DNA of 38,928 nucleotides from the NCBI GenBank assembly GCA_012799725.1, contig JAAZKR010000303.1:1-38928 (forward strand), in the 5' to 3' direction. This DNA is from Oligosphaeraceae bacterium (lineage in GTDB: Bacteria; Verrucomicrobiota; Lentisphaeria; Oligosphaerales; Oligosphaeraceae). Made by a program: the position numbers and the translations under genes. The notes below the pieces were generated by a model, which was given only the letters and a program-made list of their open reading frames with translations, did not search any database and was not told where the DNA came from. Shown one piece after another: positions 25,012 through 34,439 of the stretch (positions are counted from its first letter, which is position 1; every line of letters begins with the position of its first letter).

Positions 25012-26119
25012 TTAGGAATTGATTCCCGAACGCAAATAGGCATGTATAAACCGGTCTATGTCACCGTCAAGCACGGCGGTGACGTTGCTGGTCTCCGCAT
25101 TAGTACGCAGGTCCTTGACCAGTTGGTAGGGTTGCAAGACATAGGAGCGTATTTGATTGCCCCAGGCATTATCGCCCTTGGCTGAGGATTCCGCAGCATG
25201 GACAGCGCGGCGCTTCTCCTCCTCTCGCTCATATAGCCTGGCTTTCAGGATGCGCATGGCATTGGCTTTGTTTTTGTGTTGCGAACGCTCACTTTGGCAA
25301 GTCACCACAATGCCGCTCTCCAGATGTGTGAGGCGCACGGCGCTATCGGTACGGTTGACATGCTGTCCGCCAGCACCGCTAGCCCTAAAAGTATCTATAC
25401 GCAAGTCGCCGTCATTGATGACGATATCGATGTCGTCATCGACTTCGGGCAGCACGTCAACAGAGCAAAATGAGGTATGCCGGCGTTTATTGGAATCGAA
25501 AGGGGAGATGCGCACCAAGCGATGCACTCCTTTTTCTGCTTTCAGATAGCCATAAGCAAATTTGCCGCTAATGGTCAAAGTGACGTATTTCACACCGGCT
25601 TCATCACCAGGCTGCAAATCAGCGACCTCATAACTATATCCCTGCTCGTCCAGCCAGCGACTGTACATGCGCAGCAGTATACTGCACCAGTCGCAGGATT
25701 CGGTGCCGCCCGCGCCGGCATGTATGGTCATGATGGCGTCGTTCTTGTCCATCTTGCCGGACAGGAAGCTGACCAGCTCCAGTCGTTCCAACTCCTGTTC
25801 CAAACGTGGCCAGACCTCATCTGCCTCGGCATATAAAGCGGATTCTTCACCTTCCAGCTCGGCAAGTTCGCCCAACACCTGAAAATTTTCAAGCTCCGAG
25901 CAAAAATCATTAAAGGGTTCGAGCACATTTTTCAGAGCCTGCACTTCGGCGACGACCTCCTGTGAGGATTCGCGGCTGTCCCAAAAATCAGGACGGGCCA
26001 TGCGCGCCTCCAGAAGTTCTAGCTTTTCGCTTTTGACGGCGACGTCAAAGAAACCCCCTCAAGTGCTCCAGGCGCTGCGTAGCCTCAAGCACTTTATTTT
26101 GTAGTTCTTCTCTAGTCAT
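25012..26119 (-). CDS. prfB: Peptide chain release factor 2 (programmed +1 frameshift)
   Basis: RF2 ends translation at UGA and UAA. The gene is read in two frames. Frame 1 runs from ATG 26119 (GAGG upstream) for 24 codons to a TGA at 26045-26047. A +1 shift at CTT-TGA-C then gives a further 344 codons, for about 368 residues in all (E. coli 365). The stop-codon recognition motif SPF falls at about 205-207 and the peptidyl-hydrolysis motif GGQ at about 250-252, the same numbers as in E. coli. The open frame without the shift would start only at an internal ATG (26001) and would lack the N-terminal helices. RF2 levels should be self-regulated: scarce RF2 lets the ribosome pause at TGA and shift. 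The gene sits just downstream of the export operon on the same strand. Confidence 0.96.
26044..26059 (-). promoter_or_regulatory. prfB: RF2 programmed frameshift site
   Basis: On the minus strand the site reads AGGGGG-TTT-CTT-TGA-C. The internal Shine-Dalgarno-like AGGGGG is 3 bases before the CTT slip codon and the in-frame TGA follows, exactly as in E. coli prfB (AGGGGG-TAT-CTT-TGA-C). The codon context UGA-C is a poor terminator, which favours shifting. Confidence 0.96.
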
Positions 26120-26255
26120 GAAAACAAACCTCAAGATGTGTGAAACCAATAATATAATGCAAAACGCCGAGAAACCAGTCCATGTCCTTATAAGACCGCT
26201 TTATCAAGGGCGCAGATGGCAGTTTGCGGCTTCTGCATTCATTCGGCTGTTGCAG

Positions 26256-28253
26256 TTATTCGGTCTGCTGGAAATGCAGTTTAGCATAGAAACCATTATT
26301 TTGCAACAACTCGCGATGCGAGCCGAATTCCTTGACATGGCCGTCCTCCAATACCAGTATCTTATGACAGCGCATAGCCATAGAGACACGTTGCGAGACC
26401 ATGATAGCGGTCTTGCCCTGCAATATCTCCCCGAGTGTCTCCTGAATTTTTCGTTCGGTATTGGCATCGAGTGCAGAGGTACAGTCATCCAGGATTAGCA
26501 ATTCCGGCTCGGTGAGCAGTGCTCTAGCCAGTGAAAGGCGTTGTCGTTGGCCTCCTGACAAGCTGGCACCCTTTTGTCCGATGATAGTCTCGTACTGTGT
26601 TTTCATTTCCATGATAAAATCGTGCATCTGAGCCGCCTTGGCTGCGGCCATGATTTGTTCATTGCTGGCCTCGGGGAAACCATAGCAGATGTTTTCCTTC
26701 ATGCTGCCGCTGAATATCTGCGCCTCCTGTGGTACTACGCCCAGCGATCGCCGCAGTGATTGCAGATTGATTTTCTGCAAATTGATGCCATCAATAAGTA
26801 TTTCACCATGATTGGGTTCATAGATCCTGGAAAGCAGATGCAGCAAAGTAGTTTTTCCGCTACCGCTAGCCCCCATAATGCAAAGCCAGGTGCCGGCCGG
26901 CACTTTGAAGCTGATATCATGCAGAACCGGCTCGGGCGCAGAAATCTCGTTCGTATCGCTCTCATCTGCCTCGCGTCGAATCTTGCTGCTAGGATAGGTG
27001 AAGCCAAGATTGCGCACTTCTATTCCTTGTCGGATCGGCCTAGGAAACAGAACCGAGCTGGGGTCTTCAACGATTTCAACCTCACGGTCCAGCACACCGG
27101 CAACCCGTAAAAGTGAGATACGCATACGCTGCAAGACAAAGTTAAGTTGGGTAAATTCTAGAACTGGCTGGAATAAAGTAATCGTGGCAGACTGCACAAA
27201 TATCATTTTGCCCAAGCTCATCTTGCCGTGCAGAACCAGCCAGCCGCCAAACAGAAAAATACCACAGTTGCACAGATGCGCTAAAATACCGGCTTGACAA
27301 CCCAAAACGGAGCTGATAAACTGCACTTTCAAGGCATCGCGGAAAAAACAGGCCACCAGGCGATGAAAGGCTAATTCCTCGCCAGGCTCGCGCGCATATG
27401 CCTGGATCGCCTTTATCGCATCGATCTTCTGGGTAACCAAGCCGTAAAGACAGGCATTGGTATGACGCAACTCCTGGTTATAATGCCTGATCTGCGGTCG
27501 TTTATTATGATACATCCAACTATATATGGGCATAATCGTCAAGGCAATGCAGGCCATGCGCCAATCGGTGGCAAAAAGGATAATACCGCCAACAAGAATC
27601 ATTGAGCAACAGTGTGTGCCACTAATCAGCAAGGCCATCATCTCAAGCTGAACCGACTCCACATCAGAAAGAATGCGCGACATAAGACGACCAGGACTCA
27701 TGGCCTGATGATAACTCATCGACAATTCCATCACCTTTTTGTGCATATCCTCACGAAGACTACCCATAATGCCTTGGGCAACAACAATATGACGACGCGC
27801 TGCCAAACGGCCGAGCGTATTGAAGAAAAGCTGTGTCAACATGTAGAAAACAGCCAGTATAAAAAGCTTGCGCCCTGCCTCAGGAGGACGCTGCGGCGCG
27901 CGTAGTCCCATGTCTATCTTCTCACCCATGCTGACCACTGGACGCGAAGGAGAACGACCCGAATCACGGTCTGCGGCAGTAATGCTCCGCCTTACCTGCC
28001 CGGCATCATCCTCACGCTCGCCGCCAATAACCAAGATATTATCAACTACCAGGCGTGAAAGATATGAGATAACGTAGACGTAGTTAGAATTGATCGCTAC
28101 CAGCAGCATGCAGACAATCAAAGAATAGCGAAAAGGCCAGGCATACTGTTTGATGAAACGAAAATAAAGCGGCCAGTCCTTGCCGCCGGTCTCTGGGCGC
28201 TGCAAGGGCGGGCGATATTGGTAGCCGCGAAAATGTTCCTTCTTTCCAAACAT
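26256..28253 (-). CDS. ABC exporter half-transporter with degenerate ATP site (subunit B)
   Basis: This 665-residue protein fuses an exporter-type membrane domain (about 35-380, six helices) to an ATPase domain (about 408-665). Walker A (GASGSGKT, 461-468) and the signature LSGGQ (565-569) are canonical. The Walker B catalytic Glu is replaced by Asp (LLILDD, Asp590), and the switch His is replaced by Gln (MVSQRVS, Gln621). Both changes mark the non-hydrolysing site of heterodimeric exporters. A charged 50-residue insert (about 78-127) separates the first two helices. The likely partner is encoded 45 bases upstream. The substrate is unknown: drug, lipid or peptide. There is no peptidase C39 domain. 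Confidence 0.93.
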   Translation of the reverse strand: MFGKKEHFRGYQYRPPLQRPETGGKDWPLYFRFIKQYAWPFRYSLIVCMLLVAINSNYVYVISYLSRLVVDNILVIGGEREDDAGQVRRSITAADRDSGRSPSRPVVSMGEKIDMGLRAPQRPPEAGRKLFILAVFYMLTQLFFNTLGRLAARRHIVVAQGIMGSLREDMHKKVMELSMSYHQAMSPGRLMSRILSDVESVQLEMMALLISGTHCCSMILVGGIILFATDWRMACIALTIMPIYSWMYHNKRPQIRHYNQELRHTNACLYGLVTQKIDAIKAIQAYAREPGEELAFHRLVACFFRDALKVQFISSVLGCQAGILAHLCNCGIFLFGGWLVLHGKMSLGKMIFVQSATITLFQPVLEFTQLNFVLQRMRISLLRVAGVLDREVEIVEDPSSVLFPRPIRQGIEVRNLGFTYPSSKIRREADESDTNEISAPEPVLHDISFKVPAGTWLCIMGASGSGKTTLLHLLSRIYEPNHGEILIDGINLQKINLQSLRRSLGVVPQEAQIFSGSMKENICYGFPEASNEQIMAAAKAAQMHDFIMEMKTQYETIIGQKGASLSGGQRQRLSLARALLTEPELLILDDCTSALDANTERKIQETLGEILQGKTAIMVSQRVSMAMRCHKILVLEDGHVKEFGSHRELLQNNGFYAKLHFQQTE

Positions 28254-28298
28254 CTATAATGAACAAGCAATTTTTAACTGATTTGCAAGAAATGCAAA

Positions 28299-30065
28299 TT
28301 ATTCCGCAAGAACCCCCGCACCCATGTGCTTAGTATAGAGTTCGCGGTAGCGTCCTTTGGGCATGGCCATGAGCTCCTCATGGGTTCCCTGTTCCTGAAT
28401 ATGCCCCTTATCCAAGAGGATGATCTTATTGGAATTCTTAATAGTGCTCAGCCGATGCGCCACCACAAAACTGGTACGTCCGGAAAGCACTTTCTCCATG
28501 GCTTTTTGTATGGCTTGCTCGGAATCACTGTCCAGTGAGCTGGTCGCCTCATCCATAATCAGGATGGCAGGCTTGGCGCATATGGCCCTTGCTATATTGA
28601 TGCGCTGTTTCTGCCCCACTGAAAGCTCGACGCCGAAGTCGCCCACAGCGGTATCGTAACCCTCCGGCAAAGTCATAATGAAGTCGTGGATTTCAGCGGT
28701 TCTGGCTGCCTCCATGACCTCATCGTCACTGGCATTAGGTCGGCTGTAGCGGATATTTTCTTTGATGCTTGTAGAGAAAAGATGGGATTCTTGCAGGACT
28801 ATGCCGAATTGGCGGCGCAATTGGCGCAGGTCCAGCTTGTGTATGGGCACATCATCCAGAGTCAAGCTTCCGCCAGTGATATCATAGTATCGTATTATCA
28901 GATTTAAAATCGTGCTTTTGCCGCAACCGGTTGGTCCGATCAGGGCTATACGGTCGCCGGGTTTGACTTGCAGGCTGAAACCCTTGATAATCTCCTTGCC
29001 CGGCTCGTAGTGGAAGCGCACATCCTGAAAATCGACTTTACCGCTAAGTCGTGGCAGAAAAACTGCCTCCGGATCATTCTGTATTTCCGGCACTTCATCA
29101 AAAATCTCGAACAGCCTTTCGGTGGCAATAGAGACTTGCTGCAATTGGTTGGCCAATTGTGAAAAACGCACCGCCGGCCAGAGCAGTTGCGTACCGTAAG
29201 CGCAAAAAGCCACCACCTCGCCATAGCTTAGACTACCCTGCAACACCATGGCACAACCAATAAAGTATATGATGGAATCGCCCAGAGCCCGAATCAGAGA
29301 TACGTTCATCCAAAAATTATTGCCGGCGATACCCTGTTCCTTACCATAAAATATAGTTTCCTCGCTCTGTTCGGCAAAAACCAGATTTTCGCGTTGTTCC
29401 GCTCCAAAGGTTTTCACTGCCAGATTGGCCACCAGGCGATTTTGCACGCCGCCTGAAAGCCGGTCATAGGACTTACGCATGGCGCGACTAGTATCGACAA
29501 TACGCTTGCGACTAAACTTGAAGTTGATCACAAAGAAAAATATGATAATGATCAATACACTGGCCATGCGCCAGCTGATCAGAAAAGTGGCCAAAATAGC
29601 GCAAGAGGCCACAATCAGATCGGAGAGCACTGTCATGCTTTGTCCGGTAAGCATTTGTTGCACGGTGCCGCTATCGCCCATCAAGCGGTTCACCAGCTTG
29701 CCTACGCTGTGCTTGTTGAAAAAACGCAAAGAGAGACGCAGCATATGCTGATAAAGCTTGAAGCGCACATCAAAAACAAAGCGCTGCCCCAGCCAAACCG
29801 AAAGCACCTGCTGAAAAAGCGAAAGCAAGTGACTTATGGTTGGAATCAAAACCATCAAGGCGCCGAACAAGAAAAAGACCGAGACATCACCGCGAGTGAA
29901 AACTCGGTCGATAAGCGCCTTGGTGACCAATGGTGGAAAAATCGCCAGCACCGCCAAACATGCGGTCATTGTCATCAGGCCGAATAGATGACGCCGATAC
30001 GGCCACATGAAAACCAGTATCTTGCGCAGATTGCCTAGTGTGGAATTGCCGGGAGTGATTTGCAT
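28299..30065 (-). CDS. ABC exporter half-transporter with intact catalytic residues (subunit A)
   Basis: This 588-residue protein has a six-helix exporter membrane domain (about 20-310) and an ATPase domain (about 343-588). Walker A (GPTGCGKS, 377-384), Walker B with the catalytic Glu (LIMDEATSS, Glu506) and the switch His (AHRLS, His537) are all present. The signature is altered to LSVGQ (481-485). This is complementary to the downstream subunit, so the pair should form one working and one degenerate ATP site. No clear ribosome-binding site precedes the ATG at 30065, and the gene lies 164 bases after the adaptor gene. MsbA-like homodimer function is less likely given the partner. Confidence 0.93.
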   Translation of the reverse strand: MQITPGNSTLGNLRKILVFMWPYRRHLFGLMTMTACLAVLAIFPPLVTKALIDRVFTRGDVSVFFLFGALMVLIPTISHLLSLFQQVLSVWLGQRFVFDVRFKLYQHMLRLSLRFFNKHSVGKLVNRLMGDSGTVQQMLTGQSMTVLSDLIVASCAILATFLISWRMASVLIIIIFFFVINFKFSRKRIVDTSRAMRKSYDRLSGGVQNRLVANLAVKTFGAEQRENLVFAEQSEETIFYGKEQGIAGNNFWMNVSLIRALGDSIIYFIGCAMVLQGSLSYGEVVAFCAYGTQLLWPAVRFSQLANQLQQVSIATERLFEIFDEVPEIQNDPEAVFLPRLSGKVDFQDVRFHYEPGKEIIKGFSLQVKPGDRIALIGPTGCGKSTILNLIIRYYDITGGSLTLDDVPIHKLDLRQLRRQFGIVLQESHLFSTSIKENIRYSRPNASDDEVMEAARTAEIHDFIMTLPEGYDTAVGDFGVELSVGQKQRINIARAICAKPAILIMDEATSSLDSDSEQAIQKAMEKVLSGRTSFVVAHRLSTIKNSNKIILLDKGHIQEQGTHEELMAMPKGRYRELYTKHMGAGVLAE

Positions 30066-30229
30066 GCTTTATAAATGTTTTATCTAGCGGACGGCAACTT
30101 CAATTTACGTGCCTTATATGCCTCGATACAGCTTCCTATCTAACACCGGCATCTCTGAATCCGGCATTCCAAACTCAGGCAGCGCCATATCCCTTCGGGA
30201 TGCCTTGCGCCCGGTGGTTTTCTACTGCC

Positions 30230-31339
30230 TTACCAGTCGAGGTTCAGCAGATAGAGCCAAAGACTGGATTTTCCGTAATAAATGCGCGCCTCAGCAGTAG
30301 TGCCCGGCGGGACGATGTGCTCTCCGGGATCAAAGCTGCAGTAAGCCATGCGATAGTTGCTTTTGCCGTCACCTTGAATTACATTGCGCAAATATGCTAC
30401 CTCACCGTAGAAATACTGCCGCAACAAGCCCTGATACGAGGAGAGGCGAGCGCGGTATTTTTGCCCCACGCCGATCTTCATGGCATGGCGCTCGCTGATG
30501 CGAAGCTTCAACACCTGCTTGTCACCACCGAAAATTTCGTAGATAACACTGTTTGGGGTTAGCAGTTCGCCGACCACAAACTCATAACGCACCACAACAC
30601 CGGCGATTGGTGCACGGATAAGCCTGGTTTGCAGCCTGGCCTCAACCCGGCGCACCGCATCCTCCAAAGCACGCAGCTCATTGGCTAATGCGTCGATCTC
30701 CTGGTCATATTTTTGACGGTCGCGCTTCAGCAGTTCCTCGTAAATGGTGAAGTCCTTATTTTGCAAGCTGCTGAGATGTACCTTGGCAAGCTGTTCTTTA
30801 AGACGGTCATCTTCCAGGTTGCTGGCCGCTTTCAAACCTTTGGCAACCAATTCACCGGTCAATTTCAGGCGAGTCTGAGCATTTTTCAGCTGCAATTCGG
30901 CAATCTCCAGATTGTCTTTGTGCGTACGCTGTTGTTCCATCAGGTCAACGCCCCGGCGTTCCAAGTCTATGGCCATTTCGGCCTTACGCCGCTCCACCTC
31001 AGTCTGCAACTTGGAGACTCTGGCCTTGGTTTCGGCCAGCAACGCCTCTTCCTCCTCCGAGCTCAGCTGCACCAATACCTGTCCAGCCTCCACAGTGCTA
31101 CCGCTGCTGACCAAGATTTTGCTTACTATCCCGGTCAATGGCGAGCGCACCTCGGCATAGTCCTCGGTGGTAACATACCCGGTAGCGACGGTATAGCGTT
31201 GTATTTTGATCAGGCAGCCCGCCGTGATCAGGACGGTCAAAAACACAAACAGCGACAGCAGGAAGACCTTGCGTCGCCGCTTGCTCTCTTTTTGGGTCAG
31301 CGGCAACTCCTCGCCGGTAGTAACTCGCAAGTCGCCCAT
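30230..31339 (-). CDS. HlyD-family periplasmic adaptor (membrane fusion protein)
   Basis: This 369-residue protein links the inner-membrane ABC exporter to the outer-membrane channel. One membrane helix (about 25-46) follows a basic cytoplasmic tail. A biotinyl-lipoyl half-motif (VRSPLTGIVSKILVSSGSTV, about 64-83) comes next, then a long helical hairpin rich in Glu, Lys and Arg (about 92-240). The second lipoyl half (IRAPIAGVVVRYEFVVGELL) and a beta-barrel domain end the protein. The domain order is complete and the length is usual for the family. AAGGGG precedes the ATG at about 10 bases. It sits between the Cys-rich protein and ABC subunit A. The long hairpin fits docking onto a TolC-type channel. 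Confidence 0.93.
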   Translation of the reverse strand: MGDLRVTTGEELPLTQKESKRRRKVFLLSLFVFLTVLITAGCLIKIQRYTVATGYVTTEDYAEVRSPLTGIVSKILVSSGSTVEAGQVLVQLSSEEEEALLAETKARVSKLQTEVERRKAEMAIDLERRGVDLMEQQRTHKDNLEIAELQLKNAQTRLKLTGELVAKGLKAASNLEDDRLKEQLAKVHLSSLQNKDFTIYEELLKRDRQKYDQEIDALANELRALEDAVRRVEARLQTRLIRAPIAGVVVRYEFVVGELLTPNSVIYEIFGGDKQVLKLRISERHAMKIGVGQKYRARLSSYQGLLRQYFYGEVAYLRNVIQGDGKSNYRMAYCSFDPGEHIVPPGTTAEARIYYGKSSLWLYLLNLDW

Positions 31340-31401
31340 GATCTAATCACCCCTTTTAATTCGTAAGCACTCAGACTAGACAGCCAATTGCATCTGCCAA
31401 G

Positions 31402-32196
31402 CTACTCTTTTTTACCCCTGATATAATCTTTGACCAAGGTGCGGATTTCCTCGGCTTCGTCGCCGTAACGCTTGGTGCACAGATTGCAGTCATTGCAACT
31501 GCGTTCATAGCAATTGCGGTGCACTCGAGCCGGATAGGTCTTGCGAAAAATTTCCAGGCATTCATCGGAGCAGAAGCAGTATCTCTCCTGGCTGTTGCCA
31601 AAGGCGGCATGCACCATATGGAAACCGTCCTTATTGGGTTCAGTTTCCACGCCGCACCATGCGCAAGGCACGCGCAACTTGCCGGTGATCTGCATACGCC
31701 GTTGCTCAATCTCCTCCTCACGCCAGACATATTCCACCCAGTCGTAGGCTTGAGCCGGTATCTTGGCGACAACCACATCGTTGTGCATCACCAGGCATTC
31801 GCCATCTTTCAGCAGATAAGCACGCGCGCCTACTACTTCCCCGCCGTTATTGCGCAGATGCACGCGCACACGCCCGCGCTTCGGCGTGTCGTACTTGTGC
31901 CAGCCGCATGACTCGCAAATGCTGGCGGTCATATGCTGGCTGAGATGCTCGCCGCAACGCGGACAACGTCCCAGCTTGATGACGTGCGAACGCTTTACTG
32001 AATCTTCGGCAGCGCTGAGCACCTCACGCTCGGCTACTCTTTGCAGGCGTTGACTACGGCTGCCGTCCTCGTCTTCAAGCAAAAAGACGTCGCGTTCAAG
32101 ATTCACGCGCTCATCCTCAGGCAAACCCAATCCGGTGGAGATGGACTGCTCCAATTCCTCTTCCTTGGGGCGTTTTCCAAAAAAACTGATAGGCAT
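31402..32196 (-). CDS. Cys-rich zinc-ribbon/TRASH-like protein of unknown function
   Basis: This 264-residue soluble protein has no signal peptide and no family I can name. It shows a zinc ribbon (Cys78-x2-Cys81, Cys94-x2-Cys97), then a TRASH/MYM-like knuckle (Cys178-x2-Cys181 followed by YCFCSDECLEIF with Cys207, Cys209 and Cys213). A third cluster, Cys229-x4-Cys234-x2-Cys237-x2-Cys240, looks almost ferredoxin-like. The middle (about 105-160) is beta-rich and could be an FHA- or SH3-like fold. GGGAGG lies 7 bases before the ATG. Its place between the TolC-like and HlyD-like genes suggests a link to this export operon: a metal-sensing regulator, an assembly factor or a handler of a metal-bearing substrate. 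All three are guesses. Confidence 0.75.
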   Translation of the reverse strand: MPISFFGKRPKEEELEQSISTGLGLPEDERVNLERDVFLLEDEDGSRSQRLQRVAEREVLSAAEDSVKRSHVIKLGRCPRCGEHLSQHMTASICESCGWHKYDTPKRGRVRVHLRNNGGEVVGARAYLLKDGECLVMHNDVVVAKIPAQAYDWVEYVWREEEIEQRRMQITGKLRVPCAWCGVETEPNKDGFHMVHAAFGNSQERYCFCSDECLEIFRKTYPARVHRNCYERSCNDCNLCTKRYGDEAEEIRTLVKDYIRGKKE

Positions 32197-32268
32197 ATGA
32201 GAACCTCCCGCTATGTTTTCAGGTGAAAACGAGCAAAGTCGCTTCCCCTCGCTATATATTGTCAGACC

Positions 32269-33753
32269 TCAGGGTTCGATTTCTTCCGGCTCATAGCCGC
32301 AAGCGTAGAAGTAGCTGCACTTAGCTTTTTGTCGTTCGGCCGCTGCCAATGTCTGTCTGAGCAGCATGACGGTCAAGTTTTTCTGGGCATCGAGCACATC
32401 GGTACTTGAGCCTTCCCCCAGCCGGAAACGCTCCTGCTCCGCTTCCAATGTAGCCTGTGCGGCACGCAAGCCATTGCTGATCAAGATCAGGCGTTTGTGG
32501 GCGGACGCGAAATTGAGCTGCGCATTTTGCATTGCCTGCCTGATCTGTAGTTCTTTGCAGGCCAGTTCGGCCTTTAGTTCGGCGATCTCTGACTCGAAAA
32601 TGGAAAGCCTTTTTTTACTGCCACGGTAGTCAAGTGGCCGGCTCCAGACTACAGTGATTTCGCCGGCCAAGTAGTCTTGCCCCAGCTTACGATGCCTTTC
32701 AAAGGGATGATCGGTATTTTCCGCCTGTACAGTAGCGCCTGCATGCAGGTACACATCGTCTTTCATTTGTTCTTCTTCAGCGGCATATTGCGCACGTGTG
32801 CGTTCAATGCGATGCTCGATACTCAGCATGTCCCCGCGGTTCTGAAAGGCGCGCTCGGGCGCAACTTCCGGCAGGGCACGTTCTTGTTCATCCGGGTCTA
32901 TGACGGCCTGCGCTTCGCCGTGCAGGCTCAGTTCGGCACCACCTCCGACAAGAGTATGCAGCTCCAACAGGCTGAGCTCATAGCGATTTTTGGCTTGCTC
33001 CTCATCATCCAGGCCGATCTGCAGTTCGCGTTCCGGGGAATGCACCTCATAATCCGGTATGACTTTCAGGCCGGTCAGTTCCCGGGCCACTTTCACCAGT
33101 GCCTCAAAACGCTTGCTGGCCTCTTGAGCGATATGATAAGCGGAAAGCTGTTCATACACTGTCACATATGCCAACTCCACCCGATGGCGCAGTTCCTGGC
33201 AGCTGGCCAACAGTTCGCTGACGCTCTGATTGTATTCTGCCAAAGCCGCCTGTCGCCTATAGCCGAAAAGGCTGAACCCCCGGTCACGCAGCAATGGCAC
33301 ACGCACACGCACACCGAAAAGATTCTGATAAAGACGATCATAACCCACCGGCTCGTAAAGCAGGCGGCTGGCTGCGCCCACGCTGACATAGGCGCCGAGC
33401 TCCAGGGGAACTTCCACGCCGCCCTGCACTTCCAGGCTGTTGCTGCCCAACACCGAATAATTGGACTGTAACGGCAGTTCCCGGTAGTCAGTGGCACGAC
33501 CGGCCGCAGCAAACAGAGCCGGATCGAAAAATTCCATAAGCTCGCCGTGCTTCAACATGGCTCGCTCGACACGCTGTCGGGCTGCCTGTAAAACAGGGCT
33601 GTTTTGCTCGGCAAGCAACAGCAAATCCGCAAGCTCATCAGCTGCCGGCCTAAGGCAAAAAACAAAAAGAAAAAGTAAAACCAAACAGGGCCGGCGGGCT
33701 AAAAGCATGGGAAAAGACAACAGTTTGCGCACTAATATGATTTGTCGGCTCAT
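32269..33753 (-). CDS. TolC-family outer-membrane efflux protein
   Basis: This protein of 494 residues has an N-terminal signal peptide (PCLVLLFLFVFCL within the first 36 residues). The mature part has two outer-membrane efflux repeats, seen as the typical long helices (LLLAEQNSPVLQAARQRVERA at the start and RFRLGEGSSTDVLDAQKNL near the end). The latter is a family hallmark. TolC-type trimers form the outer-membrane channel for HlyD-ABC exporters, and the rest of such a system follows downstream on the same strand. It is the first gene of the operon. The start is uncertain: ATG 33753 and ATG 33708 both give a signal peptide and neither has a clear ribosome-binding site. Confidence 0.92.
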   Translation of the reverse strand: MSRQIILVRKLLSFPMLLARRPCLVLLFLFVFCLRPAADELADLLLLAEQNSPVLQAARQRVERAMLKHGELMEFFDPALFAAAGRATDYRELPLQSNYSVLGSNSLEVQGGVEVPLELGAYVSVGAASRLLYEPVGYDRLYQNLFGVRVRVPLLRDRGFSLFGYRRQAALAEYNQSVSELLASCQELRHRVELAYVTVYEQLSAYHIAQEASKRFEALVKVARELTGLKVIPDYEVHSPERELQIGLDDEEQAKNRYELSLLELHTLVGGGAELSLHGEAQAVIDPDEQERALPEVAPERAFQNRGDMLSIEHRIERTRAQYAAEEEQMKDDVYLHAGATVQAENTDHPFERHRKLGQDYLAGEITVVWSRPLDYRGSKKRLSIFESEIAELKAELACKELQIRQAMQNAQLNFASAHKRLILISNGLRAAQATLEAEQERFRLGEGSSTDVLDAQKNLTVMLLRQTLAAAERQKAKCSYFYACGYEPEEIEP

Positions 33754-34439
33754 CGCAAGTGCTTTGCCAATCTAAAAATATAAAGGAGGGGCCGGCAAAG
33801 CAGCCGGACGGACAGACCCCTTCTGGCATCAAATCATAATATAAAGCAGCTAGAGAAATAGTACAGTCGCCAAAAGCTAAAGCAGGCAAATTTCACTATC
33901 CGGCGCATTGCTCCGTTTCAAACAGCAGGAAAAGATAAACATAACTGCTTGCAAAAAAAAATGTGCAAGAGTAAACTTCCGTATTATTGTATTTGAAGAC
34001 ACATTCATCACATAGGCAGTAAAAAACGGCTTTCCATTTTCGATTTTTTGATTTTTCCCCGCCCGATATGGAGGCTGCCGGCAAGATGGGCAAAGCAACT
34101 CGACCGCTCTTGATTATCTGCAGAAAAAGTCGTCAACAGGGCTTGAAAACCGGGATTATGCATAGTTGAGGTCTTACATCGCTTAAATAGAGACGCCACT
34201 CGACTCCTTGTCCTGAAAATCTGCGTACATCTGTGTAATCTGCGGATAAAATGCTGCCTGAATACTTTGGGACGGGGATGGTTATTTTTGGGGACCGCGC
34301 TCCGAAATCTATGGGACGGCTGTGATTTGAAAATTATCATTCCAAAATGCCGGCAACAGCAAAAAATCATTGCAGAAATTCAAAACGGCATTAATTTTAG
34401 CATGATGACTGAAAAAATTGCTTCCTGGACGGAGCTTAA
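33754..34439. other. Divergent intergenic region with repeats
   Basis: These 686 bases lie between divergent operons and must hold both promoters. Seen are a small hairpin (CCGGC-AAAGCA-GCCGG, about 33792-33807) in the TolC-gene leader, flanked by a GGAGGGG/CCCCTTC pair that could extend it. An inverted copy of a 15-mer from the window start lies at 34034-34048, and a TCTGCG-type repeat at 34218-34247. Short readings here only translate these repeats. No clear -35/-10 pair could be chosen. Confidence 0.55.
34218..34247 (+). repeat. TCTGCG-type repeat, copy in the pilT-side spacer
   Basis: Three degenerate units (AATCTGCGTAC, ATCTGTGTA, ATCTGCGGAT) match the repeats near 29-57, 21599-21637 and 21681-21711. 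It lies about 190 bases before the first PilT-type gene. Confidence 0.8.

Noticed and set aside
34008-34370. 120-codon minus-strand frame
   Set aside because: It translates the TCTGCG-type repeat and AT-rich spacer, with no protein-like pattern.
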